DNA of 64,000 bases, taken from positions 310,001 to 374,000 of the forward strand of contig NZ_QGTX01000001.1 of the NCBI RefSeq assembly GCF_003182485.1, read 5' to 3'. Source of the stretch: Geodermatophilus normandii. Lineage in GTDB: Bacteria; Actinomycetota; Actinomycetes; Mycobacteriales; Geodermatophilaceae. The notes beneath the pieces are model-generated. The model searched no databases, was not told where the DNA came from, and was given only the letters and a program-made list of their open reading frames with translations. The stretch's first letter is position 1; each line of letters opens with the position of its first letter. Shown in pieces: positions 33,067 through 40,865 of the stretch. Position numbers and translations under genes: made by a program.

Positions 33067-33681
33067 TCAGCACCGGCACCAGCGCTGTCCGTTGACCACG
33101 ATCGAGCGGCCCGGGACGGCCGCCGGGCGACCCGGCCCTCCGCGACCGGCCTGCTGGGCCCGCCGCCGCGCCTCGGCGATCCACGCCTGGTCGGCCTGCC
33201 GGGCCCGCTGGACCACACGGCGGCGCCGGCGCGGGTCGCGCAGCGCCTGGGAGGCGTGGTGCGCGAAGCGGCGCGTCACGAGGTCCAGGGAGACCGGAGC
33301 CCCGCGGGAGTACCGCCCCGCCACGTCGGCCGTCGTGCGGCGGACGACGTGCGGGAGCGCCTGGACGTACGGCCTGGCCGCCGGGCTGTTCCACAGCTGC
33401 CGGCCGACCTGCACCGCACGCTTCGTCAGCTCGGGGACCCACCGGGCCGCCGCGGGGGCGAGCCTGGCCGCGAGTGCGGGCAGGGCGCCGAGGAAGGCCT
33501 CCGCCTCCGACTCGGACTCCGTCTGCGCGGCCATGGCCGCCAGGTGCTCCATGAGCCGGATCTCGGCCGCCGGGGACGACGCCGACTCGAACTCGGGATC
33601 GCCGAAGTACTCGTCCTCGGGGTCGCCGTAGAACTCCAGCTCCCCGTCGGCCGGCAGGAGGTCCTCCATCATGATCGACAT
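33067..33681 (-). CDS. Acidic-headed, basic-tailed protein, paralogue of the 33706-34677 product
   Basis: 204 aa from ATG 33681, after GAGGAGACGCAGCC. Residues 1-35 are strongly acidic (DGELEFYGDPEDEYFGDPEF). Residues 40-105 are hydrophobic-amphipathic helices (EAFLGALPALAARLAPAAAR, then WVPELTKRAVQVGRQLW). The rest is arginine-rich and ends WCRC. The order (acidic head, EAEA plus a leucine/alanine helix, basic tail with PVxxxxVxRR patterns) parallels the larger neighbour upstream, so the two look like duplicates. It has no signal peptide and no known family. It may be a structural subunit or a protease-processed precursor (inference). Confidence 0.62.
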   Translation of the reverse strand: MSIMMEDLLPADGELEFYGDPEDEYFGDPEFESASSPAAEIRLMEHLAAMAAQTESESEAEAFLGALPALAARLAPAAARWVPELTKRAVQVGRQLWNSPAARPYVQALPHVVRRTTADVAGRYSRGAPVSLDLVTRRFAHHASQALRDPRRRRRVVQRARQADQAWIAEARRRAQQAGRGGPGRPAAVPGRSIVVNGQRWCRC

Positions 33682-33705
33682 GGCTGCGTCTCCTCGGACG
33701 GCTGG

Positions 33706-34677
33706 TCAGCCGGTCAGGGCGCCACGGCGGGCGCGCGGGGGCTGGGTCACGCGGCGGACGGCCCGCTGGTTGCGCTGTGCGGCGCGGGCGGCCACCGCCG
33801 GCTGGGTCAGGGCACGGCGGGTCTGCGTCTGGACGACGCGGCCGACGGTGCTCCTGGTCACCGGCTGCCCGCGACGGGCGCGGCGCACCAGCGGCCGGAC
33901 GGTCGCGCGGGTCACCGCCGTGGGCAGGATCGTGACGATCGGCTGGGTCCCCTGCCGGCGGCGCGCCATGCGGGTGAGGATGCTGTTGACCTGCACCAGC
34001 TTGGGCACGATGTCGGGGACCAGCCGCTGCAGGACGGCCTGCTCACGCGGGGTGATCATCATGACCGTCGCTGCCCCGATCAGCGCCTCCGCCTCGTGGG
34101 TGGAGGGGGTACGGGCGGCCGCCGCGGCCATCGTCTGGGCGATCGCCTCGTTCTTCGTCATGGGCGCGGCCGGGGACTCGTCCTCGTACTCCAGCTCGTA
34201 CTCGAGCTCGTCCTCGTACTCCCCCTCGTACTCCCCCTCGCGGCGGCGGACCCGCCGGCGGCGGCGGCCGAACAGGCCGCTGATGGCGCTCATGGCGCCC
34301 GGCAGGAACTTGGCCGCCAGGGGGAGCGCCTTGGCCGCGAGCGGCGCCGCCGCCGCGAGCAGCGGCAGGAACTGCTCGTCCTCGAACTCGCCCTGAGCCG
34401 CGGGGACCCCGCCGAGGACCTCGTCCTCGAACTCGTCCTCCCCCTCGAACTCGTCCTCGAACTCACCGTCGCCCATGCCGAGCGCACCACCGAGGCCCTT
34501 GAGCAGTCCTCCGAGGAAGTCCTCGCCCTCGTCCTCGAACTCGTCCTCGTACTCCCCCAGCGGGCTCTCCGTCGACGGCTCACCGAAGAACTCGTCCTCG
34601 AACTCGTCCTCGGGCTCGCCCGCCAGTTCCGGATCCAGTGACTCGAAACCGACCGCGCCGTCCTGCGAAACGCTCAT
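33706..34677 (-). CDS. Low-complexity acidic repeat protein with hydrophobic helix and basic tail
   Basis: 323 aa from ATG 34677, after GGGGGAGGGCCTC. Residues 20-100 are dominated by EFEDEF/EYEDE repeats. Residues 103-135 are a hydrophobic amphipathic stretch (LPLLAAAAPLAAKALPLAAK, then FLPGAMSAISGLFG). A basic run RRRRRVRRR is followed by a second acidic repeat (EGEYEGEYEDELEYELEYED). Residues 175-323 are helical and very basic. Such a polyampholyte layout suits self-assembly, or an acidic pro-region shielding a membrane-active segment; both are inference. It is the first gene of the operon after the LuxR-type regulator. Confidence 0.68.
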   Translation of the reverse strand: MSVSQDGAVGFESLDPELAGEPEDEFEDEFFGEPSTESPLGEYEDEFEDEGEDFLGGLLKGLGGALGMGDGEFEDEFEGEDEFEDEVLGGVPAAQGEFEDEQFLPLLAAAAPLAAKALPLAAKFLPGAMSAISGLFGRRRRRVRRREGEYEGEYEDELEYELEYEDESPAAPMTKNEAIAQTMAAAAARTPSTHEAEALIGAATVMMITPREQAVLQRLVPDIVPKLVQVNSILTRMARRRQGTQPIVTILPTAVTRATVRPLVRRARRGQPVTRSTVGRVVQTQTRRALTQPAVAARAAQRNQRAVRRVTQPPRARRGALTG

Positions 34678-34742
34678 GAGGCCCTCCCCCATCGTGCATT
34701 CCTGGCTGCCCGAGACTAGGGAGGACCCGCGCATCAACCCAT

Positions 34743-34764
34743 TCACACGTTCTCGGGTCGCGCG
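34743..34764 (-). promoter_or_regulatory. Shared motif copy 1 (upstream of the acidic repeat gene)
   Basis: Read on the plus strand, TCACACGTTCTCGGGTCGCGCG at 34743-34764 resembles a sequence upstream of the LuxR gene (35311-35334): TCACACGT and TCGGG are identical and both end in CGCGCG. It lies 66 nt upstream of the acidic repeat gene start, suggesting a common operator or promoter element. Confidence 0.45.
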
Positions 34765-34765
34765 T

Positions 34766-34788
34766 TCCCGTGTCACTCGGACACGGGA
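34766..34788 (-). terminator. Hairpin at the 3' end of the LuxR-type gene
   Basis: A perfect 9-bp inverted repeat TCCCGTGTC/GACACGGGA with a 5-nt loop overlaps the LuxR stop codon at 34773. It could end the regulator transcript or attenuate read-through into the operon. Confidence 0.5.
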
Positions 34789-35240
34789 TGCCGGTCGCCG
34801 TCGGCGAAGAGCCGGGCGACCATGGCAGCTCGGGAGTTCACGTCCAACTTGGTGAAGACACGGCGGAGATGGGTCCCGACCGTCCACTCGCTGATGTCGA
34901 GGACCGACGCGATCATCCGGTTCGTGCACCCGCGGGCGACCATGCGGACGATCTCCGCCTCGCGCGGGCTGAGCGACACGCCTGCACGCTCGACGGGCTG
35001 GTCCTGCACGACGACCCTGCAGCTCAGGCCGTCGACGTCGAACTGGACCAGGACACCGCCCTCGCTGCCGGACCCGAGGTGCAGCAGCCCGCGGACGACG
35101 CGGCGCAACTCCTGCACGGCCGCGGCCGTCGGGTCCTCGGCCCCGGGGTACCCCTCCGGCGCCTCCGCCGGTCCGGTCCCGACCGCGACCTGGGCGTTGC
35201 GGGACCCGGCTGTCCGGCTGGCTTCTGCGGTCGCTCGCAC
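34773..35240 (-). CDS. LuxR-family HTH transcriptional regulator
   Basis: 155 aa from GTG 35240, after GGAGGCCGGG. Residues about 90-150 are a LuxR/FixJ-type tetrahelical HTH (VSLSPREAEIVRMVARGCTN, then RMIASVLDISEWTVGTHLRR and VFTKLDVNSRAAMVARL). The N-terminal 88 residues are not a receiver domain; they include a beta-like segment GGVLVQFDVDGLSCRVVVQD that may sense a ligand or mediate dimerisation. It lies directly upstream of, and parallel to, the acidic-protein operon and is its likely regulator. Shared motifs upstream of both (34743-34764 and 35311-35334) support this. Confidence 0.85.
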   Translation of the reverse strand: MRATAEASRTAGSRNAQVAVGTGPAEAPEGYPGAEDPTAAAVQELRRVVRGLLHLGSGSEGGVLVQFDVDGLSCRVVVQDQPVERAGVSLSPREAEIVRMVARGCTNRMIASVLDISEWTVGTHLRRVFTKLDVNSRAAMVARLFADGDRHPVSE

Positions 35241-36131
35241 CCCGGCCTCCGCTCACCTCGGGTCCGGTCGAACGGCGCCGACGGTATCCCGCGGGTAATG
35301 CGATCTCGCGTCACACGTATTCGGGACTCGCGCGGGTCCAGATCCCTCGCGACCATTCCGACTGCTCGTTCTCAGGACACGCAGGAAAGGGCGCAGCGCA
35401 ATCCGGGGAACGGTGGGGATGCAGCCCCCTGCGGCCGGATCCACACGGACGACCCGGCGACGCCGGGCCCCTGCGACCGCCCGCTCGGACAGGTTGCGCC
35501 CCGGCCGTCACCGGACCGTCACCACGTGACCACGACCTCCCGCAGGCCGCGGGCCCGCCGTCACGACCCTCGCGCTCCGCCGATGTCGTACGGCAGGGCA
35601 GGTGCCGCCGTGCACTCCACGGACCGGGCCTTCCCGGAGCCGCCGGCGCACTGCGGGAGCAGATCGCCGCCTGTCACCCGGTGCCGCTGCCCGCTGCCGG
35701 ACCAGGAGGCCGTGCCTGCTTCGGCACGCCGGCCGGACCCGTCGTCCCACAGCCGCCATGCGCTCTGCTCCCGGGCCGCCACATCCGTCGTTCCCGACGA
35801 GGACGGCGCGGGGTGGGAGCGGCGTCCGTCGAGCGGACGAACGGTCGAGGCTGTGGTCACGACGCCGTCCAGCCCCGTCATCGGCGATGGCACCGGACCG
35901 ACCCGCGCCCGGGGCGCACCGTGACGAGCCGTGACCAGCGCCGAGGTGAGCCGGAGCAGAGGTGGAACGGGTCCGTTGACCGGCCGTCGCTGGACCGACC
36001 GGGTCCGGCGCCTGTGTCCCGGTGATCCCTCGAACCGGCCCCAGGGCGGCAGTGCCGATGGTTCCTTGCTGCCTGCGGTGGCGGCTCGCCACCATGGCCT
36101 TCCACTCGGCTGCCGCGGAAGGGGTATCGCC
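35241..36131. other. About 890-nt region without a supported gene
   Basis: I see no reading frame with convincing codon bias or homology on either strand. It holds the regulatory motif copy at 35311-35334 near its left end. The rest is mixed-composition DNA with many short overlapping frames, possibly decayed coding sequence at the edge of the accessory block. The ribosome-site-like GGAAGGGGTATCGCC just precedes the gene at 36132. Confidence 0.5.
35311..35334 (-). promoter_or_regulatory. Shared motif copy 2 (upstream of the LuxR-type gene)
   Basis: TCACACGTATTCGGGACTCG followed by CGCG (plus strand) lies 71 nt upstream of the LuxR start. It shares TCACACGT, TCGGG and CGCGCG with the copy upstream of the first operon gene (34743-34764), with a 2-nt insertion. 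It is consistent with autoregulation by the LuxR protein, but only two copies are seen. Confidence 0.45.
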
Positions 36132-36704
36132 ATGAGCCGCGCCGTACGCCTCGATGAGGTCCCCACGCAGCAGACGGCCCCCATCCCGCCGGCCGAGGGC
36201 TCGGGGAGGGTTCGGACCCGGCGCGGCCGCTGGCTCACGGCGGGCCTTGCGACACTGGCTGCCGCGCTGTTGCCGGCGACGCCGGCAGCAGCTGATCCGC
36301 CTGGCATCACGACGGAGTTCGATCTCGCCATCCCGTTCAGCTGTCCGGGCAGCGACGATGCGATCGTGGCCTATCTGCACTTCGAGCGGTCGGTCCGAGT
36401 CCTCCCTGATGCCACGGAGCACTACTTCCTGGACGTCCGAGGAACCCTCGTCAACGAGGACACCGGGACGACCGCCACCGTGCACGTGGTCAGGCGCTTC
36501 ACCGACGACATCGCTGCCGACACCACACAGTTCTCCGGCTTGCAGAACAAGGTCTCGGCACCGGGCGAGGGCGTACTGCACCTCAACGCCGGCCGCATGC
36601 TCACCGGTTACACCGATCCGTTTGCCATCGTCGCCCAGCACGGTCGCTGGGACGGCTACGGCGCTGAGCTGTCACCCGAGGTCTGCCGCTACATGACCGG
36701 TTGA
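36132..36704 (+). CDS. Secreted hypothetical protein
   Basis: 190 aa from ATG 36132. A polar, cytoplasmic-looking N-terminal 35 residues precede a hydrophobic helix (WLTAGLATLAAALLPATPAA) with an Ala-rich cleavage region at about residue 55. The mature domain of about 135 aa looks beta-rich (TTEFDLAIPFSCPGSDDAIV, HYFLDVRGTLVNEDTGTTAT, KVSAPGEGVLHLNAGRM) with two cysteines that could pair. No family is recognised. Codon third positions are less GC-rich than in neighbours, and it is flanked by non-coding stretches, so it may be acquired DNA. Confidence 0.62.
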   Translation: MSRAVRLDEVPTQQTAPIPPAEGSGRVRTRRGRWLTAGLATLAAALLPATPAAADPPGITTEFDLAIPFSCPGSDDAIVAYLHFERSVRVLPDATEHYFLDVRGTLVNEDTGTTATVHVVRRFTDDIAADTTQFSGLQNKVSAPGEGVLHLNAGRMLTGYTDPFAIVAQHGRWDGYGAELSPEVCRYMTG

Positions 36705-37074
36705 CCGGTCACGCCCACGCGGGCACCATCCGCCGTTCGGCGACCGTCTGCCGCATCGCCTCGACCATGCCCGGTCCACCCGGCCAGCCGTGGCGCTCGC
36801 ACCGATCCAGCCCCGCTCGGGTCCGCAGCCGCCCGGCCTGCTGCACCGCCACCGGGACAGTGCCTCCGGTCGTCCGGGTGACCCTCTCGATCACGGACGT
36901 GGACGGGTCCTGCCCGTCGACCGTGGAGCAGGTCCAGCGACTCCGGGGAGCGGTCCCGCGCGCGACCGCGCGATGGTGGCCGCCCAGGCCGGTCGAGGGC
37001 TGCGGATCGGCGAGTCGCCGGCGCTCGGCGTCGAGGACGTCGCTCCCCCGGGCCCGGCCTGCGGTCGTGGAGGG
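36705..37074. other. 370-nt region without a supported gene
   Basis: Nothing convincing lies here between the convergent secreted-protein gene and ychF. Short open frames are arginine/proline-rich on both strands, and no clear terminator hairpin or repeat was found. Confidence 0.5.
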
Positions 37075-38148
37075 TCACACGTTGAAGCGGAACTCCACGA
37101 CGTCGCCGTCGGCCATGACGTAGTCCTTGCCCTCGATGCGCACCCAGCCGCGGGACTTCGCCTCGGCCATCGAGCCGGCCTCCATGAGCTGGTCATAGGA
37201 CACGACCTCGGCCTTGATGAAGCCGCGCTGGAAGTCCGTGTGGATGACGCCGGCGGCCTGCGGGGCGGTGGCGCCGACCGGGATGGTCCAGGCGCGCGCC
37301 TCCTTGGGGCCGGCGGTGAGGTAGGTCTGCAGACCCAGCGTCCGGAACCCCACGCGAGCCAGCTGGTCGAGGCCCGGCTCGTTCTGCCCGATCGAGGCGA
37401 GCAGCTCGGCGGCCTCCTCGGCGGGCAGCTCGGCCAGCTCGGCCTCCGTCTTGGCGTCGAGCAGGATCGCCTCGGCGGGCGCGACCAGCTCGCGGAGCTC
37501 GGTGACCAGCGACTCGTTGGCCAGCTCGTCGGCGTCGACGTTGAAGACGTAGAGGAACGGCTTGGTGGTCAGCAGCGTCAGCTCGCGCAGCGGCGCCGGG
37601 TCCACGCCGGCGGCGAACAGCGTCTTCCCCGTGTCGAGGACGTCCCGCGCGGCGGTGGCCGCTGCCAGCAGCGCCGCGCGCTCCTTGTCCTTCCGCGACT
37701 CCTTCTCCAGCCGCGGGATGGCCTTCTCCAGCGTCTGCAGGTCGGCGAGGACGAGCTCGGTGTTGATCGTCTCGATGTCGTCGGCCGGGTCGACCTTGCC
37801 CTCGACGTGCACCACGTCGGGGTCGCTGAACACCCGGATCACCTGGCAGATCGCGTCGCTCTCGCGGATGTTGGCGAGGAACTTGTTGCCCAGGCCCTGC
37901 CCCTCGCTGGCGCCGCGGACGATGCCGGCGATGTCCACGAACGACACCGTCGCGGGCACCACCTTCTGCGACGCGAACAGCTCGGCGAGCCTCCCCAGCC
38001 GCTCGTCGGGCACCCCGACGACGCCGACGTTCGGCTCGATCGTGGCGAAGGGGTAGTTCGCCGCCAGGACGTCGTTCTTGGTCAGCGCGTTGAACAGCGT
38101 CGACTTGCCGACGTTGGGCAGCCCGACGATCCCGATGGTGAGACTCAC
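37075..38148 (-). CDS. ychF: Redox-regulated ATPase/GTPase YchF
   Basis: 357 aa from GTG 38148. Obg-like P-loop protein: G1 GLPNVGKS (residues 9-16), G2/switch region AANYPFATIEPNVGVV, G3 FVDIAGIVRGASEGQGLGN (DxAG), G4-like YVFNVDADE. A helical insert follows (LEKAIPRLEKESRKDKERAA). The C-terminal TGS domain (about 275-357) reads TYLTAGPKEARAWTIPVGAT and ends KDYVMADGDVVEFRFNV, as in the family. YchF prefers ATP over GTP, binds ribosomes and takes part in oxidative-stress control. Length is standard. Confidence 0.96.
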   Translation of the reverse strand: MSLTIGIVGLPNVGKSTLFNALTKNDVLAANYPFATIEPNVGVVGVPDERLGRLAELFASQKVVPATVSFVDIAGIVRGASEGQGLGNKFLANIRESDAICQVIRVFSDPDVVHVEGKVDPADDIETINTELVLADLQTLEKAIPRLEKESRKDKERAALLAAATAARDVLDTGKTLFAAGVDPAPLRELTLLTTKPFLYVFNVDADELANESLVTELRELVAPAEAILLDAKTEAELAELPAEEAAELLASIGQNEPGLDQLARVGFRTLGLQTYLTAGPKEARAWTIPVGATAPQAAGVIHTDFQRGFIKAEVVSYDQLMEAGSMAEAKSRGWVRIEGKDYVMADGDVVEFRFNV

Positions 38149-38260
38149 GGGAGTCCAGCCTACGGGGCGCCCGCGGGGGCGGACGGCGAGCGGCGGGTGC
38201 CTGCCGGTGCGGAGCGGGTCCGTGCGACGCTCGTCACACCATCGAGACCTGGAGGTTCCC

Positions 38261-40864
38261 GTGACCCTGACGACGACGTCGCGGCACGCCACCGCCACCG
38301 GCCCGCTCCCCGCGCACGTCCGCGTGGCGATCGTGGGCAGCGGCTTCTCCGGCATCGGCGCCGCCGTCGCCCTGCAGCGGGCCGGGATCGACGACTTCGT
38401 CGTCCTCGAGCGGGCCGACAGCCTCGGCGGGACCTGGCGGGACAACAGCTACCCGGGCGCGGCCGTCGACGTCCCGAGCCACCTCTACTCCTTCTCCTTC
38501 GCGCCCAAGAAGGACTGGTCGCACGTCTACTCGCGGCAGCCGGAGATCCAGGAGTACCTGGAGCAGGTCGCCACCGACTCCGGCGTGCTGCCGCACCTGC
38601 ACTGCGGCACCGACGTCGTCTCCGGCCGGTGGGACGACGACGCGCTGGTCTGGCACCTGGAGACCTCGCGCGGCAGCCTCACCGCCGACGTCGTGGTGAG
38701 CGGCGCCGGCGGGCTGGTCGAGCCGCACCTGCCGGAGGTGCCCGGCATCGAGACGTTCCGGGGCCCGTCGTTCCACTCCGCCCGGTGGGACCACTCGGTC
38801 GACCTCACCGGGAAGCGGGTCGCCGTCGTGGGCACCGGCGCCTCGGCCGCGCAGTTCGTGCCGGAGCTGCAGGAGGTGGCGGCGAAGGTCGTCGTCTTCC
38901 AGCGGACGCCGCCGTGGGTGATCCCGCGCCAGGACCGCGCCTACACCGAGCGGGAGCACCGGCGGATGGCGCGCGTGCCGGGCTTCCTGAAGCTCGCCCG
39001 GGGCGGCCAGTACCTGAGCCGCGAGGCCCGGCTGCGGGCGTTCATCGGCGGCGGCCGGCTGCGCGGCCTGTTCGAGGAGCAGGCGCTCGCCTTCCTCGAG
39101 CACCAGGTGCCCGACCCGGAGCTGCGCGCGAAGCTCACCCCCGGCTACGCCATCGGCTGCAAGCGGGTGATCGTCAGCGACGACTACCTGCGCTCCCTGA
39201 CGCAGCCGAACGTCGAGGTGGTCGCCTCGCCGGTGGCCGAGGTCCGGCCGCACTCGGTGGTCGACGCCGACGGGACCGAGCACGAGGTCGACGTCGTCGT
39301 CTACGGCACCGGCTTCCGGGTCATGGACATCCCGCTCGGCCACCGGCTCACCGGCCGCGAGGGACGCACGCTGCACGCGGAGTGGGTCCGCGACGGCATC
39401 CAGGCCCACCGCGGCACCACCGTGGCGGGCTTCCCCAACCTGTTCCTGCTGCTCGGGCCGAACACGGTGCTCGGCCACACCTCCGTCGTGATCATGATCG
39501 AGGCGCAGATCCGCTACGTCGTCGCGGCGCTGGAGCGGATGCAGGAGACCGGCGCCGGCGCACTGGAGGTCCGCCGCTCCGCCCAGGACGCCTGGAACGC
39601 CCGGATGCAGGCCGAGCTCACCGGCACCGTGTGGAACGCCGGCGGCTGCCGGTCCTGGTACCGCGACGAGCAGGGCCGCAACTTCACGCTGTGGCCGACG
39701 CACACCTTCACCTTCATCCGGGAGCTCCGGCGGTTCGACGCCTCCGCGTACGAGCTGCGCTCAGCCCCCGAGTCCCCGTCCCCGCCTGATCCCCCCTCGC
39801 TGATCCCCTCCCCGCCCTGGAGTCCCCTCCCCATGCGCACCCGTTCGCTCGCCGCCGCCGGTGCCGTCGCCGTCGCGGCCGGTGCCGTCGCCGTCCGCCG
39901 CCGGGCCGCCGGCCGCACGACGACCCCGGCCCCGCAGCCGGCTCCCCTGCCGCAGGGCCGTGTCCGCACGGTGACCACCGAGGACGGCATCGACCTGCAC
40001 GTCGAGGAGTTCGGCGCGGAGCAGCCCACCGCGACCGTCGTCCTCGCCCACGGCTACGTGCAGTCCTCGCGGCTGTGGGCCGGTCAGGTCCGCGACCTGG
40101 TGGAGGCCCGGCCCGACCTGGCGGTGGTCACCTACGACCACCGCGGGCACGGCGCCTCCGGCCCGACGCCGCGGGACCGGGCCACCATCGAGCAGCTCGG
40201 CCGCGACCTGGCCCGGGTGCTCGACGCGGTGGCCCCCGACGGGCCGGTGGTCCTCGGCGGCCACTCGATGGGCGGCATGACGCTCATGGCCCTGGCCGAG
40301 CAGCGCCCCGAGCTCTTCGGCGACCGCGTGGTCGGCGTGGCCTTCGTGGGCACCAGCTCCGGAGGGCTCGACGCCGTCACCTACGGGATGCCGGCGCCGC
40401 TGGCCCGCGTGGTCAAGAAGCTGCTGCCGGTGCTCAACGAGCGGGCCGTGAAGGCCGAACTGGCCGGCAGGGCGCGCGCGGTCGGCACGGCCGCCATGTG
40501 GCTGATCTTCAGCGGGGCCGCCGACCCGGCGGACGTGCAGGCGGCGATCGAGGTGCACCGCGGCACCACGGCCGAGACGGTGGCCGCCTTCCTACCCACC
40601 TTCTCCGACCACGACCGGCTCCAGGCACTCGAGGCGCTGACCGAGGTGCCGGTGCTGATCGCCGTCGGCGACGCCGACCGGCTCTGCCCCGTCGAGCACA
40701 GCCGCGCGCTCGCCGACGCGCTGCCCACGGCCGAGCTCGCCGTCTACCCCGGCGCCGGGCACATGGTGCAGATGGAGCGCCGTCCCGAGGTCAGCCGGCG
40801 GCTGCTCGCGCTCGTCGACCGGGCACTCGCCTCCGCTCCCGCGGCCCGGGTGCGGACCGCCTGA
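38261..40864 (+). CDS. Baeyer-Villiger-type flavin monooxygenase fused in frame to an alpha/beta hydrolase
   Basis: 867 aa in one uninterrupted frame from GTG 38261 (GGAGG upstream). Residues 1-500 are a class B flavoprotein monooxygenase: FAD motif AIVGSGFSGIGAA, Baeyer-Villiger fingerprint FRGPSFHSARW (FxGxxxHxxxW), NADPH motif VAVVGTGASAAQFVP. Residues about 505-524 are a Pro/Ser linker. From Met525 (ATG 39833) there is a hydrophobic segment, then an alpha/beta hydrolase with VVLAHGYVQSSRLW, nucleophile GGHSMGGMT, acid in VGDADRLCP and His in YPGAGHMVQ. A ketone-to-ester monooxygenase joined to an ester hydrolase makes biochemical sense. However, the internal hydrophobic segment and a GGAG 10 nt before ATG 39833 suggest two ancestral genes whose stop was lost; independent initiation there remains possible. 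Confidence 0.85.
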   Translation: MTLTTTSRHATATGPLPAHVRVAIVGSGFSGIGAAVALQRAGIDDFVVLERADSLGGTWRDNSYPGAAVDVPSHLYSFSFAPKKDWSHVYSRQPEIQEYLEQVATDSGVLPHLHCGTDVVSGRWDDDALVWHLETSRGSLTADVVVSGAGGLVEPHLPEVPGIETFRGPSFHSARWDHSVDLTGKRVAVVGTGASAAQFVPELQEVAAKVVVFQRTPPWVIPRQDRAYTEREHRRMARVPGFLKLARGGQYLSREARLRAFIGGGRLRGLFEEQALAFLEHQVPDPELRAKLTPGYAIGCKRVIVSDDYLRSLTQPNVEVVASPVAEVRPHSVVDADGTEHEVDVVVYGTGFRVMDIPLGHRLTGREGRTLHAEWVRDGIQAHRGTTVAGFPNLFLLLGPNTVLGHTSVVIMIEAQIRYVVAALERMQETGAGALEVRRSAQDAWNARMQAELTGTVWNAGGCRSWYRDEQGRNFTLWPTHTFTFIRELRRFDASAYELRSAPESPSPPDPPSLIPSPPWSPLPMRTRSLAAAGAVAVAAGAVAVRRRAAGRTTTPAPQPAPLPQGRVRTVTTEDGIDLHVEEFGAEQPTATVVLAHGYVQSSRLWAGQVRDLVEARPDLAVVTYDHRGHGASGPTPRDRATIEQLGRDLARVLDAVAPDGPVVLGGHSMGGMTLMALAEQRPELFGDRVVGVAFVGTSSGGLDAVTYGMPAPLARVVKKLLPVLNERAVKAELAGRARAVGTAAMWLIFSGAADPADVQAAIEVHRGTTAETVAAFLPTFSDHDRLQALEALTEVPVLIAVGDADRLCPVEHSRALADALPTAELAVYPGAGHMVQMERRPEVSRRLLALVDRALASAPAARVRTA

Positions 40865-40865
40865 C

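Noticed and set aside
34150-34620. Repetitive CTCGTCCTCGTACTCC-like DNA that could suggest a CRISPR or satellite array
   Set aside because: The repeats are imperfect, lack spacers of constant length and encode Glu/Phe/Tyr/Asp runs in a continuous reading frame.
36689-37078. A 129-codon minus-strand frame in the gap before ychF
   Set aside because: Arg/Pro/Gly-rich throughout, it overlaps the end of ychF by 4 nt and has no motif.
38078-38260. N-terminal extension of the monooxygenase frame
   Set aside because: It runs antisense over the start of ychF and precedes a clear GGAGG ribosome site at the GTG at 38261.
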